DNA from: Palsa-1188 sp050010575 | GTDB lineage: Bacteria > Bacillota > DSM-12270 > Thermacetogeniales > Thermacetogeniaceae | Direction of reading: 5' to 3' | Length of the DNA stretch: 40,780 bases | NCBI GenBank assembly: GCA_050010575.1 | Contig: JBEKKU010000006.1 | Span: 1 to 40,780 of the forward strand | Shown here: positions 13,446 to 21,441 of the stretch, piece by piece | Layout of the letters: each line of letters starts with the position of its first letter | How positions within the stretch are numbered: the stretch's first letter is position 1 | Program-made: the position numbers and the translations under genes | Notes under the pieces: model-generated | Database searches by the model: none | What the model was told of the DNA's origin: nothing | Seen by the model: only the letters and a program-made list of their open reading frames with translations

Positions 13446-14192
13446 TTAGAGCCGGGTGAGGATCTCCGGTACTCCCTCGGTGATCAGAACGGTGTGTTCA
13501 AAGTGGGCTGACAGGCTCTGATCCTTGGTTACTGCTGTCCACCCGTTGGACTGCAGCGCCACTTCATAGGTACCCACGCTGACCATCGGTTCAATGGCAA
13601 TAACCATGCCTGGCTGCAACCGCGGCCCTAACCCGGTTTTGCCGTAGTTGGGCACCTGGGGCTCCTCATGCATGTGACTGCCAATACCATGCCCCACAAA
13701 GTCCCTGACCACCTGGTAGCCGTGGGATTCCACGTAATGCTGTACTGCAGCGGAGATATCCCCGATCCGGTGACCGGGTGTTGCCTGTTCGATCCCCTGG
13801 TACAAGGACTGCTCCGTTACCTGCATCAACTTGGCGGCCTCAGTAGAGACCTCTCCCACCGGAAAAGTCATGGAAGCATCACCATAGTATCCGTGGATCA
13901 CCGAACCGATGTCAATGCTAATAATATCCCCTATTTCCAGTTTTCTTAAACCAGGAATCCCGTGGATAACCTCTTCGTTCACCGAGGCACAGATGCTGGC
14001 AGGGAACCCCTGGTATCCCAAAAACGCCGGCTCTGCTCCCGTCCTGCGCAGAAACTCTTCAGCAAACCGGTCAAGTTCACCGGTGGTAATCCCAGCCTTG
14101 ACCTGCTTGCCTAACTCCTGCAAGGTCAGAGCGACGATCCGCCCGGCCTCCCGCATGTAGGAGATCTCCCGGGCTGACTTCAAGGTGATCAT
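13446..14192 (-). CDS. map: Methionine aminopeptidase, type I
   Basis: It removes the N-terminal Met from nascent proteins after deformylation. 248 residues; the five metal ligands are D94, D105, H168, E201 and E232 (SIDIGSVIHGYYGDASM, VGHGIGSHMHEEP, IAIEPMVS, HFEHTVLIT), and H77 in EEVIHGIP is the substrate-site histidine. The ATG overlaps the adk stop codon (ATGA), so the genes are coupled. It lacks the N-terminal zinc-finger/SH3 linker of longer MetAPs. Confidence 0.97.
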   Translation of the reverse strand: MITLKSAREISYMREAGRIVALTLQELGKQVKAGITTGELDRFAEEFLRRTGAEPAFLGYQGFPASICASVNEEVIHGIPGLRKLEIGDIISIDIGSVIHGYYGDASMTFPVGEVSTEAAKLMQVTEQSLYQGIEQATPGHRIGDISAAVQHYVESHGYQVVRDFVGHGIGSHMHEEPQVPNYGKTGLGPRLQPGMVIAIEPMVSVGTYEVALQSNGWTAVTKDQSLSAHFEHTVLITEGVPEILTRL

Positions 14193-14842
14193 CGGCTAAG
14201 ACTCCTTAACAGACCTGACATTGATGCCCATACCTCATCTATTCCCAGTTCGCCGTCCACTTCCTGCAGCACGCCACGCTGCTGATAGAACTCCAGCAGG
14301 GGCGCGGTCTGGTCGGCATAGACCCGCAGCCGGTCGCTGACCGTCTCGGCGGTGTCATCACTGCGCTGGTATAGTTCGCCGCCACAACGGTTGCAGACAC
14401 CTGACTGCCTGGGCCTGTTGAATACCATGTGGTAGGTCGCCCCACATTGGCGACAGACCCGGCGCCCGGTCAGGCGCTCTAACAAGGCGGCTGGAGCCAC
14501 TTTGATGTTCAGCACCAGGTCCAGTTTCATTCCCAGTTCACCCAGCAGCTGCTCCAGGGCCTCCGCCTGGGGGATGGTACGGGGAAACCCGTCTAACAGG
14601 AATCCAGTTGCGCAGTCCGGCTCCTGCAGGCGCTCCCTGACGATTCCGATAGTGACCGCATCCGGCACCAGTGACCCGGCATCCAGGTACGACTTGGCCT
14701 GACGGCCAAGCTCGGTGCCCGCCTTGATCGCCGCCCGAAAAATATCTCCGGTAGCGATATGAGGTATTTTACAGTCCTCGGCAATGCGCTCCGCCTGGGT
14801 GCCCTTGCCAGCGCCAGGTGGGCCCATCAATAATATTCTCAT
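14189..14842 (-). CDS. adk: Adenylate kinase (zinc-lid form)
   Basis: Catalyses ATP + AMP = 2 ADP. 217 residues: P-loop GPPGAGKGT at 7-15, LLDGFPRT AMP-binding segment, and a LID with C130, C133, C150 and C153 that binds zinc as in Gram-positive Adk. ATG at 14842 gives the family N-terminus MRILLMGPPG; its Shine-Dalgarno (AGGAG) is rather far, so translation may be modest. It is between secY and map, the classical spc order. Confidence 0.97.
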   Translation of the reverse strand: MRILLMGPPGAGKGTQAERIAEDCKIPHIATGDIFRAAIKAGTELGRQAKSYLDAGSLVPDAVTIGIVRERLQEPDCATGFLLDGFPRTIPQAEALEQLLGELGMKLDLVLNIKVAPAALLERLTGRRVCRQCGATYHMVFNRPRQSGVCNRCGGELYQRSDDTAETVSDRLRVYADQTAPLLEFYQQRGVLQEVDGELGIDEVWASMSGLLRSLSR

Positions 14843-14914
14843 CCTGGTATCTTCACTCCTCTGCCATTTTGGTCGTTGGCAGTTAGTCGTTGCAATCACC
14901 ATTTCAGAGCCCGC

Positions 14915-16198
14915 CTACTTCATGAAACCCTGGTAATGCCGCATCAACAGGTGCGACTCGAACTGCTTCATCGTCTCCAGCGCCACGCCCACCACGATCA
15001 GCAGGGCTGTTCCCCCGAAATACAGGGAGGGGATGCCAGTGGCAGCGATCATGAAGTTTGGCAGCACCGCAATCAGCGCCAGGAAGATAGCGCCTACCAG
15101 GGTGAGCCTGGTCAGGATCCGGTTGATGTATTCACCGGTCGGCCGGCCCGGACGCAGACCCGGTATGAAACCGCCGTATTTCTTCAAGTTGTCGGCCACG
15201 TCCATCGGGTTAAAGATGATCGCCGTGTAAAAGTAGGTGAAGAAGATGATCAGTAAAGCGTACAGTATGGAGTTGATCGGTTTCCCAAACTGTAAATTGA
15301 CGGTGACCCATTGCGCCCAGGCGTATTTGGTCATCCACTGGGCAATCTGCACCGGAAACATCAGGATCGACATGGCGAAGATGATCGGAATCACGCCCCC
15401 CTGATTGACCCGCAGTGGGATGTGCGTACTCTGACCACCGTAGACCTTGCGCCCCATCACCCGCTTGGCGTACTGCACCGGGATCCGGCGCTGGCCTTCA
15501 TTGACGGCAACCACGGCGGCGATCACCAACAACCCCAGGATTACTAACGAGCCCACGCTCCAGTAGGAGATGGTGCCCGCCTGCAACTGGGTGAAGGTAT
15601 TCACCGCTCCGGCCGGCAGCCGTGAGACGATGCCGGCGAAGATGATCAGCGAGATGCCATTCCCGATCCCCTTCTCGGTGATCAACTCACCCAGCCACAT
15701 CAATACGGCTGTTCCTGCGGTCAGGGTGACGGAGATCAGCAGGTAGGAACCGATGCCCGGGTGCAGCAGTACAACTTGACCTCCGGTGAGGCTGGTCGGC
15801 CGTCCAAGGGCGATCGACATACCGATGGCCTGGATAAATCCGAGCACTACGGTACCGTAGCGTGTGTACTGCGTGATGATCTTCCGCCCGGCCTCCCCCT
15901 CCTTGGAGAGCTGCTCCAGCCGGGGGATGACTATGGTCAACAACTGAATGATGATCGAGGCGTTGATGTATGGCGTGATGCTCATGGCAAAAACGGTCAG
16001 CTTTTTAAAGGCTCCACCGGAGATCATGTCAAAAAATCCGAAAAACTGCCCGGATAACATCTTCGCCAACGCATCATGGTTGATGCCAGGCACGGGGATA
16101 TGTGCCCCGATCCGGAAGACCAGGAACATCAGCAGGGTGAACAGCACCTTGCGCCGGAGATCGCCCAGCTTCCAGGCACCCGTGATCGATTCGAACAT
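14915..16198 (-). CDS. secY: Protein translocase subunit SecY
   Basis: The channel-forming subunit of the SecYEG translocon, 427 residues with 10 membrane segments. The N-terminus AWKLGDLRRKVLFTLLMFLVFRIGAHIPVPG, plug/TM2 region, cytoplasmic loop NEGQRRIPVQYAKRV (C4) and loop GLRPGRPTGEYINRILTRLT (C5) are typical. Its ATG follows the rplO TAG stop directly with no gap. The 72-bp gap to adk carries a lone TTCAGAGCCCGCC, a half copy of the local repeat. Confidence 0.98.
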   Translation of the reverse strand: MFESITGAWKLGDLRRKVLFTLLMFLVFRIGAHIPVPGINHDALAKMLSGQFFGFFDMISGGAFKKLTVFAMSITPYINASIIIQLLTIVIPRLEQLSKEGEAGRKIITQYTRYGTVVLGFIQAIGMSIALGRPTSLTGGQVVLLHPGIGSYLLISVTLTAGTAVLMWLGELITEKGIGNGISLIIFAGIVSRLPAGAVNTFTQLQAGTISYWSVGSLVILGLLVIAAVVAVNEGQRRIPVQYAKRVMGRKVYGGQSTHIPLRVNQGGVIPIIFAMSILMFPVQIAQWMTKYAWAQWVTVNLQFGKPINSILYALLIIFFTYFYTAIIFNPMDVADNLKKYGGFIPGLRPGRPTGEYINRILTRLTLVGAIFLALIAVLPNFMIAATGIPSLYFGGTALLIVVGVALETMKQFESHLLMRHYQGFMK

Positions 16199-16639
16199 CT
16201 AGATCACCTCAACCTTGCCGCCGGCAGCTGTGATTTTCTCCACAGCTCCCTTGCTGGCGCCGTGCACCTTGATGGTCAAGGGGCGGTCTATTGCGCCATG
16301 GCCCAGAAGTTTGATCCGGAGATCGCGATTCCTGACAAATCCCTCTTCGAAGAGAAGGTCCGGTGTGACCTCAGTTCCAGGCGCCAGTTGGTTCAGGTCT
16401 CTGATATTGACCACAGCCATCTCTTCACGATGGATGTTGGTAAACCCCCGCTTGGGGATACGCCGCGACAGCGGCATCTGCCCGCCTTCAAAACCACGGC
16501 GCACACCGCCTCCGGACCGGGCCTTCTGCCCCTTGTGCCCTCTCCCGGAGGTCTTGCCAAGGCCGGATCCGATGCCCTGGCCCTTGCGAGTACTTTTAGT
16601 CCGGGATCCCGCTGCAGGACTTAGATCATGCAACCTCAT
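16199..16639 (-). CDS. rplO: 50S ribosomal protein L15
   Basis: A late-assembly 50S protein, 146 residues. The N-terminal extended part KGQGIGSGLGKTSGRGHKGQ and GFEGGQMPLSRRIPKRGF are diagnostic. Its ATG overlaps the rpmD stop (ATGA) and its own stop abuts secY, so rpmD-rplO-secY are translationally coupled. Confidence 0.98.
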   Translation of the reverse strand: MRLHDLSPAAGSRTKSTRKGQGIGSGLGKTSGRGHKGQKARSGGGVRRGFEGGQMPLSRRIPKRGFTNIHREEMAVVNIRDLNQLAPGTEVTPDLLFEEGFVRNRDLRIKLLGHGAIDRPLTIKVHGASKGAVEKITAAGGKVEVI

Positions 16640-16845
16640 GCCTTCTTCTCCCCTTCCTGCCGCGCCACCGGTGCTACTGCCACCAGGTGCTGGACGTGCC
16701 TGATCATGCCCCGGATCGACGGCTGGTCGGCCTGGATCACCGAACTGTTCATCTTACCCAAGCCCAGGGCCCGCAACACCTTACGCTGCTGCTTCGGATA
16801 GCCGATCGGGCTACGGACCAGGGTGATCTGCAACATATCTGACAC
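16636..16845 (-). CDS. rpmD: 50S ribosomal protein L30
   Basis: A small 50S protein; 69 residues with core LQITLVRSPIGYPKQQRKVLRALGLGKMNSSV. The GTG at 16845 is at 8 nt from GGAGG and gives MSDMLQITL; the TTG two codons upstream is too close, and ATG 16836 would also be possible. A short Ala/Glu/Lys tail follows the usual end of the family. Confidence 0.95.
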   Translation of the reverse strand: MSDMLQITLVRSPIGYPKQQRKVLRALGLGKMNSSVIQADQPSIRGMIRHVQHLVAVAPVARQEGEKKA

Positions 16846-16868
16846 TGTCAATTCCTCCTATGGATGCA

Positions 16869-16935
16869 TGATGCCGAAGTCAGATCTGTCCTTCCAATCG
16901 CTTTTCTACCTCTGACCTCTTGCTTCCGGCATCCG
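16869..16935. repeat. Inverted repeat in the rpsE-rpmD gap
   Basis: GATGCCGAAGTCAG (16870-16883) and CTGACctcttgcTTCCGGCATC (about 16912-16934) form an imperfect long stem. The words CTGACCTC and TTGCTTC recur in the rpsZ-rplE gap (about 19127) and the nusG-rplK gap (about 40660), suggesting a second dispersed element type. Confidence 0.4.
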
Positions 16936-16946
16936 ATACTGCCTGT

Positions 16947-17444
16947 TTACCCGATTAATTCCTCGACAGTCTTGCCGCGGAACCTGGCAACATCTTCGAC
17001 CCGCTTCAAGCCCTTGAGGCCTTCAATGGTCGCGTGCACCATGTTATGGGAATTGGAGGAGCCCAGGGACTTGGTTAGGATGTCCTTGATCCCTGCCGCT
17101 TCCAACACTGCACGCACCGGGCCACCTGCAATCACGCCAGTACCGGGGGAAGCTGGCTTCAGCAGCACTTTGCCGGCGCCAAACTCGCCGGTGATCATGT
17201 GGGGAATACTCGTGCCCTTCATGGGGATCTCGATCATGCTCTTCTTGGCATCCTCGATCCCCTTCCTGATGGCCTCCGGCACCTCTCCGGCCTTACCCAG
17301 ACCAGCGCCTACGTGTCCCTGGCCGTCGCCCACGACTATCAGAGCGCTAAAACTGAACCTGCGGCCGCCCTTGACCACTTTGGCAACCCGGTTGATCGTC
17401 ACTACTTTTTCTGTTAACTCCAGAGCGTTGGGATCAATACGCAA
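16947..17444 (-). CDS. rpsE: 30S ribosomal protein S5
   Basis: S5 supports the decoding centre and mRNA helicase activity. 165 residues: dsRBD-like N-domain EKVVTINRVAKVVKGGRRFSFSALIVVGDGQGHVG, then KPASPGTGVIAGGPVRAVLEAAGI and SLGSSNSHNMVHATI. The start is TTG at 17444, 10 nt after GGAGG; no ATG or GTG is available in frame close to the family start. Confidence 0.96.
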   Translation of the reverse strand: MRIDPNALELTEKVVTINRVAKVVKGGRRFSFSALIVVGDGQGHVGAGLGKAGEVPEAIRKGIEDAKKSMIEIPMKGTSIPHMITGEFGAGKVLLKPASPGTGVIAGGPVRAVLEAAGIKDILTKSLGSSNSHNMVHATIEGLKGLKRVEDVARFRGKTVEELIG

Positions 17445-17467
17445 AACAACGATTCCTCCCTTGACCT

Positions 17468-17833
17468 CTAGAAATCCAGGCCTTGTTCCCGGGCCGCCTC
17501 AGCAAGTGCAGCAACCCGACCATGGTAAAGATTGCCACCCCGGTCAAACACAACCTTGGTGATACCCTGCGCCAGCGCCCGTTCGGCAATCAACTTGCCA
17601 ATACCGCGAGCGGCCTCGGTGTTCTTCCTGCTGCCCTCGCCCACACGGAACTCCGGAGCTAGAGTGGAGACAGCAACCAGCGTCCGGCCCTGTACATCGT
17701 CAATCACCTGGGCGTAGATATGATTGAGGCTCCTGTACACACACAGCCGTGGCCGTTCCAGAGTGCCGAACACCTTTTTCCGGACCCGGACGTGCTTACG
17801 TTGGCGAATTTCCTGACGTGTCTCTCTTGGCAT
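17468..17833 (-). CDS. rplR: 50S ribosomal protein L18
   Basis: Binds 5S rRNA together with L5 and L25. 121 residues: KKVFGTLERPRLCVYRSLNHIYAQVIDD and the C-terminal VFDRGGNLYHGRVAALAEAAREQGLDF are diagnostic. ATG at 17833; 13 bp after rplF. Confidence 0.98.
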   Translation of the reverse strand: MPRETRQEIRQRKHVRVRKKVFGTLERPRLCVYRSLNHIYAQVIDDVQGRTLVAVSTLAPEFRVGEGSRKNTEAARGIGKLIAERALAQGITKVVFDRGGNLYHGRVAALAEAAREQGLDF

Positions 17834-17846
17834 TCTACGTCACCCC

Positions 17847-18395
17847 TTACTTCTTGCCCTTTACGCCTGCTTTGCCAACCTTGCGCCTGATCACTTCATC
17901 CTCATACTTGATGCCCTTGCCCTTATAGGGTTCTGGCTTGCGTACCGCCCGGATCTTCGCCGCCAAGGCGCCCACCTGTTCCTTATCGATGCCATTGACG
18001 CTGATCCTGTTCGGTGCTGGCACCTCAACACTCAGGTTGTTGCCCGGGTCGATCTCTACTGTATGGGCATAGCCCACTGTGAGCACCAGTTTGTCGCCCT
18101 GTTTGGCAGCCCGGTAACCGACACCCACCAACTCCAATTTACGGGTAAAGCCCTTGGTCACGCCGTCCACCATATTCTGCAACAACGCTCGGGTCAACCC
18201 ATGCAACGCCCGGTGCTGTTTCTCGTCCGACGGCCGGGTGACCACCAGTGCGGTCTCCTCGCGGGTGATCCCAATTGCCGGATGCATCTCTCGCTTCAGC
18301 ATCCCTTTGGGGCCCTTGATCTCCACCAGGTTACCGTCGATCTTCACATCTACTCCTGCCGGTATTGTCACCGGAAGACGTCCCACCCTGGACAT
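17847..18395 (-). CDS. rplF: 50S ribosomal protein L6
   Basis: L6 lies near the sarcin-ricin loop and the factor-binding site. 182 residues in two related domains; start MSRVGRLPVTIPAGVDVKI and end RKPEPYKGKGIKYEDEVIRRKVGKAG are family signatures. ATG with AAGGGAGGTGA upstream. 13 bp after rpsH. Confidence 0.98.
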   Translation of the reverse strand: MSRVGRLPVTIPAGVDVKIDGNLVEIKGPKGMLKREMHPAIGITREETALVVTRPSDEKQHRALHGLTRALLQNMVDGVTKGFTRKLELVGVGYRAAKQGDKLVLTVGYAHTVEIDPGNNLSVEVPAPNRISVNGIDKEQVGALAAKIRAVRKPEPYKGKGIKYEDEVIRRKVGKAGVKGKK

Positions 18396-18408
18396 GGCGT
18401 CACCTCCC

Positions 18409-18804
18409 TTACCAAATGTAGCAGATAACTTCTCCGCCCAAACCGTCCAGTCTGGCCTTCTTATCCGTCATCAGGCCTTTGGGGGTCGAAATGATAGCGA
18501 TCCCCAGGCCGCCTAGCACCTTCGGAACCTCATCCTTCTGTACGTATACACGCAAACCCGGTTTGCTGATCCGCTTCAGTCCGGTGAGGACCTTCGTCTT
18601 ATTGGGTCCGTACTTCAGGTAGAGGCGCAGGATTCCCTGTTTGCCATCGTCGATCTTGTCATAGTTCCGTACGAAACCCTCATTCTTCAAAATCTCGGCC
18701 AGTGCCCGCTTCATCCTGGAATTGGGGATCTCTACGCGCTCCTTGTTGGCCTGGTTCGCGTTGCGGATGCGGGTTAAGAAATCTGCAATCGGGTCTGTCA
18801 ACAT
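18409..18804 (-). CDS. rpsH: 30S ribosomal protein S8
   Basis: A primary 16S rRNA binder and a known translational repressor of the spc operon in E. coli. 131 residues: MLTDPIADFLTRIRNANQA, and C-terminal TPKGLMTDKKARLDGLGGEVICYIW. ATG at 18804 gives the canonical N-terminus, though GGAGG is 13 nt away. The TCAGAGCCTCC next to it is part-way to the local repeat box, which may have moved the Shine-Dalgarno. Confidence 0.97.
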   Translation of the reverse strand: MLTDPIADFLTRIRNANQANKERVEIPNSRMKRALAEILKNEGFVRNYDKIDDGKQGILRLYLKYGPNKTKVLTGLKRISKPGLRVYVQKDEVPKVLGGLGIAIISTPKGLMTDKKARLDGLGGEVICYIW

Positions 18805-18833
18805 CTGTGTTTCAGAGCCTCCTTTGTGCCGCT

Positions 18834-19019
18834 TTACCAGCTGGCCTTGACCACGCCGGGGATCTGCCCCTTGAAAACCAGTTCCCGGAAACAGATACGG
18901 CACATTCCATATTTACGCAGGTAGGCGCGCGGCCGCCCACAAAGCTTGCAGCGGTTATAGGCCCGGACCTTGAACTTCGATGGTCTCATTTGCTTGGCAA
19001 TCAAAGATTTTTTGGCCAC
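18834..19019 (-). CDS. rpsZ: 30S ribosomal protein S14 type Z (zinc-binding)
   Basis: A short (61-residue) S14 with zinc ligands C24, C27, C40 and C43 in RCKLCGRPRAYLRKYGMCRICF. This is the ancestral C+ form; no zinc-free paralogue is present in the window. GTG at 19019 lies 7 nt after GGAGG. The 136-bp gap to rplE contains repeated words but no gene. Confidence 0.98.
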   Translation of the reverse strand: MAKKSLIAKQMRPSKFKVRAYNRCKLCGRPRAYLRKYGMCRICFRELVFKGQIPGVVKASW

Positions 19020-19155
19020 TTACATCCCTCCTTAATCGGACGCCGGAAGTCGGATTCAGATTGGATCCATCTACTGGCTTGCCCCCGGGTTTTCAGATAT
19101 CCTTTCAGGCTTTTAACGGCTTTTTCTGACCTCGTGCATCTGCCCTCTGCAATGG

Positions 19156-19695
19156 TCAGCTTTCCCGGAAGGGCATGCCTACCAGACGGAGTAGATCCCG
19201 CGCTTCCTCATCGGTCTTTGCGGTGGTTACCACGACAATATCCATTCCCCTGGTCTTGTCGATCTTATCGTAATCGATCTCCGGGAAGATCACCTGCTCC
19301 CTGAGCCCCAGAGTATAATTACCCCGTCCGTCGAAGGACTTGGGCGAAACCCCCCGGAAGTCACGCACCCTGGGCAGAACTACGCTGACCAGCTTGTCGA
19401 CGAAGTCGTACATGCGGTTGCCCCGCAGGGTGACCTTGCAACCGATCTTCATGCCCTCACGCAGCTTGAAGGCTGCGATGGACTTGCGCGCCTTGGTCAC
19501 CACCGGACGCTGGCCGGTGATGGTGGTCATATCTTTCACCGCCGCTTCCAGCGACTTGGGATTCTGAATAGCTTCGCCGACGCCCATATTGACGACAACC
19601 TTTTCCAGGGCGGGCACCTGCATCACGTTTTTATAATTGAACTTCTTCACCATCTGGGGAACGATCTCCTGACGGTAGCGTTCTTTCAGCCCCAT
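19156..19695 (-). CDS. rplE: 50S ribosomal protein L5
   Basis: Binds 5S rRNA and contacts P-site tRNA and S13. 179 residues: ERYRQEIVPQMVKKFNYKNVMQVPALEKVVVNMGVGEA and GNYTLGLREQVIFPEIDYDKID are diagnostic. ATG at 19695 is preferred (GGAGG 9 nt upstream, family length); an in-frame GTG immediately before it is also possible. Confidence 0.97.
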   Translation of the reverse strand: MGLKERYRQEIVPQMVKKFNYKNVMQVPALEKVVVNMGVGEAIQNPKSLEAAVKDMTTITGQRPVVTKARKSIAAFKLREGMKIGCKVTLRGNRMYDFVDKLVSVVLPRVRDFRGVSPKSFDGRGNYTLGLREQVIFPEIDYDKIDKTRGMDIVVVTTAKTDEEARDLLRLVGMPFRES

Positions 19696-19723
19696 CACCC
19701 ACTGCCTCCTTAACCACAAGCCT

Positions 19724-20053
19724 CTACTGCTTGTCGATAATTTCCCCGCACTTCTTGCAAGCCCGGTAGTATTTCTGGTCTACCAGCTTCTTCGCCACAC
19801 GGGTTGGCTGACTGCACTTGCTGCAGACCAGCATCACGTTGGAACCGGCGATCGGGGCTTCCTTTTCCACGATCCCCCCCTGCGGCAGCGAACGGGTGGG
19901 GCGGCTGTGGCGCTTGGCAACATTTACCCCCTCGACGATCACCCTCTGGGTGGCGGGATAGACCTGGATCACCTTGCCCCGCTTGCCCGCATTCTTCCCC
20001 GCCAACACCAACACTGTATCGCCCTTGCGTACATGAACCTTATGCTGTATCAT
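19724..20053 (-). CDS. rplX: 50S ribosomal protein L24 (zinc-ribbon form)
   Basis: An assembly initiator near the exit tunnel. 109 residues with the KOW domain at the N-terminus (VRKGDTVLVLAGKNAGKRGKV) and two CxxC pairs, C77/C80 (CSKC) and C99/C102 (CKKC), forming a likely zinc ribbon absent from the Bacillus and E. coli proteins. ATG at 20053 after GAAGGGAATAG. Confidence 0.97.
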   Translation of the reverse strand: MIQHKVHVRKGDTVLVLAGKNAGKRGKVIQVYPATQRVIVEGVNVAKRHSRPTRSLPQGGIVEKEAPIAGSNVMLVCSKCSQPTRVAKKLVDQKYYRACKKCGEIIDKQ

Positions 20054-20084
20054 CTATTCCCTTCACCTCCGCCTGTGCCTCTCA

Positions 20085-20453
20085 TTAGAGCACCTCTGGC
20101 GCCAGAGAAACGATCTTCATGAAATCCTTGTCCCGCAACTCCCTGGCTACCGGGCCGAAGATACGCGTCCCGCGAGGGTTTTTCTGGTCGTTGATAATTA
20201 CTGCCGCGTTCTCGCTAAATTTGATATACGAACCGTCCGGGCGGCGGATCTCCTTGCGGGTTCTGACCACCACCGCCGTCACCACTTCGCCCTTTTTGAC
20301 CATGCCACCGGGGCTGGCCTCTTTCACGGAGCAGACGATGATGTCGCCGACCGAGGCATAACGGCGCAGGGATCCTCCCATCACCCGAATGCACATCAGC
20401 CGCTTAGCGCCGGTATTGTCTCCGGCTCTAAGTATTGTTTGCGGCTGTATCAC
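20085..20453 (-). CDS. rplN: 50S ribosomal protein L14
   Basis: L14 forms intersubunit bridges and is the target of the silencing factor RsfS. 122 residues: MIQPQTILRAGDNTGAKRLMCIRVMGG, IKEA-type SVKEASPGGMVKKGEVVTAVVVRT and FGPVARELRDKDFMKIVSLAPEVL. GTG at 20453 lies inside the 3' end of rpsQ (26-bp overlap), with GGGGG 9 nt upstream, within rpsQ. Confidence 0.97.
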   Translation of the reverse strand: MIQPQTILRAGDNTGAKRLMCIRVMGGSLRRYASVGDIIVCSVKEASPGGMVKKGEVVTAVVVRTRKEIRRPDGSYIKFSENAAVIINDQKNPRGTRIFGPVARELRDKDFMKIVSLAPEVL

Positions 20454-20742
20454 CTGGGACTGCCCCCTTTCCGGTCATGCCCCTGTCGGCAGCCCGGGCC
20501 AGGATCTCGGACACCCGCCACCGCTTATCCTTGCTCAGCGGACGCGTCTCCATGATTCTCACCTTGTCCCCTACCTTGCAGGCGTTGGTCTCGTCATGGG
20601 CCATGAACTTTTTTGACCGGGTTATCGTCCGCCCGTAAAGGGGATGCCGGACCCTGGTTTCCACCAGCACGACCGCGGTCTTATCCATCTTATCGCTTAC
20701 TACGGTTCCAATACGTGTTTTGCGCTGTGCTCGCTCACTCAC
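20428..20742 (-). CDS. rpsQ: 30S ribosomal protein S17
   Basis: A primary 16S rRNA binder with an OB fold. About 104 residues: RKTRIGTVVSDKMDKTAVVLVETRVRHPLYGRTITRSKKFMAHDE. GTG at 20742 (MSERAQRK) is 8 nt from AGGGG and matches the family; an upstream GTG at 20751 is too close. It is about 20 residues longer than usual, with a tail AADRGMTGKGAVPGDTAANNT that runs across the start of rplN. Confidence 0.96.
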   Translation of the reverse strand: MSERAQRKTRIGTVVSDKMDKTAVVLVETRVRHPLYGRTITRSKKFMAHDETNACKVGDKVRIMETRPLSKDKRWRVSEILARAADRGMTGKGAVPGDTAANNT

Positions 20743-20757
20743 CCGCGCCACCCCCTA

Positions 20758-21018
20758 TCAACCTTGACTTACTTGAACATCCCCGGTGCGCAGGGCGCGC
20801 TGCCGGTCCGATCTTTCCCGGTCCAATTCTCGCTCTCTGACAATGGTCTTGGTGCGGGCAAAGGCCCGGTGTACATCCCGGATCCGCATGGGGTTTTCCA
20901 ACTGCCCTGTAGCCATCTGGAAACGAAGCCGAAACAGCTCATCCTTCAAATCGAGCAGCTTTTTCTCCAGCTCGTCATCGGTCAGGTCCCGCAGATCCTT
21001 AGCCTTCTGTACCGGCAT
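20758..21018 (-). CDS. rpmC: 50S ribosomal protein L29
   Basis: A small helical protein at the tunnel exit. 86 residues: KAKDLRDLTDDELEKKLLDLKDELFRLRFQMATGQLENPMRIRDVHRAFARTKTI, then a longer than usual charged tail (RELDRERSDRQRALRTGD). ATG at 21018 gives the family start; GTG codons at 21021 and 21027 are in frame just upstream. The start lies within the last codons of rplP (20-bp overlap). Confidence 0.95.
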   Translation of the reverse strand: MPVQKAKDLRDLTDDELEKKLLDLKDELFRLRFQMATGQLENPMRIRDVHRAFARTKTIVRERELDRERSDRQRALRTGDVQVSQG

Positions 21019-21439
21019 CACTACCACCCGCTTCCTGCCGTTTTATAAATTTGGTCTTGATTGGAAGCTTATGACCCGCCAGGCGCATGGCCTCCCGGGC
21101 TTCCTCTTCCGGCACCCCGGCCAACTCGAACAGCACCCGGCCCGGTTTGACCACGGCCACCCAGAAATCGGGCGCTCCTTTACCGCTTCCCATTCTGGTC
21201 TCAGCCGGCTTGGCAGTAACCGGCTGGTCCGGAAAGATCTTGATCCATACTTTACCGCCTCTTTTGACGTGCCTGGTCATGGCGATACGGGCGGCCTCGA
21301 TCTGGCGGGCGCTGATCCAGCCTGCTTCCAGAGCCTGTAGGGCGTATTCTCCAAACATGACCTCGAAGCCCCGGTTGATCTTACCGGTTGGCCAGCGCAG
21401 ATGCTGTTTGCGATAGATAACCCGCTTCGGCATCAACAT
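20999..21439 (-). CDS. rplP: 50S ribosomal protein L16
   Basis: Organises the tRNA-binding site of the 50S subunit. 146 residues: PKRVIYRKQHL, FGEYALQALEAGWISARQIEAARIAMTRHVKRGGKVWIKIFP and MGSGKGAPDFWVAVVKPGRVLFEL. ATG at 21439 is 6 nt from GAGGG (start MLMPKR). The gene begins 2 nt after the rpsC stop. Confidence 0.97.
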   Translation of the reverse strand: MLMPKRVIYRKQHLRWPTGKINRGFEVMFGEYALQALEAGWISARQIEAARIAMTRHVKRGGKVWIKIFPDQPVTAKPAETRMGSGKGAPDFWVAVVKPGRVLFELAGVPEEEAREAMRLAGHKLPIKTKFIKRQEAGGSDAGTEG

Positions 21440-21441
21440 GG

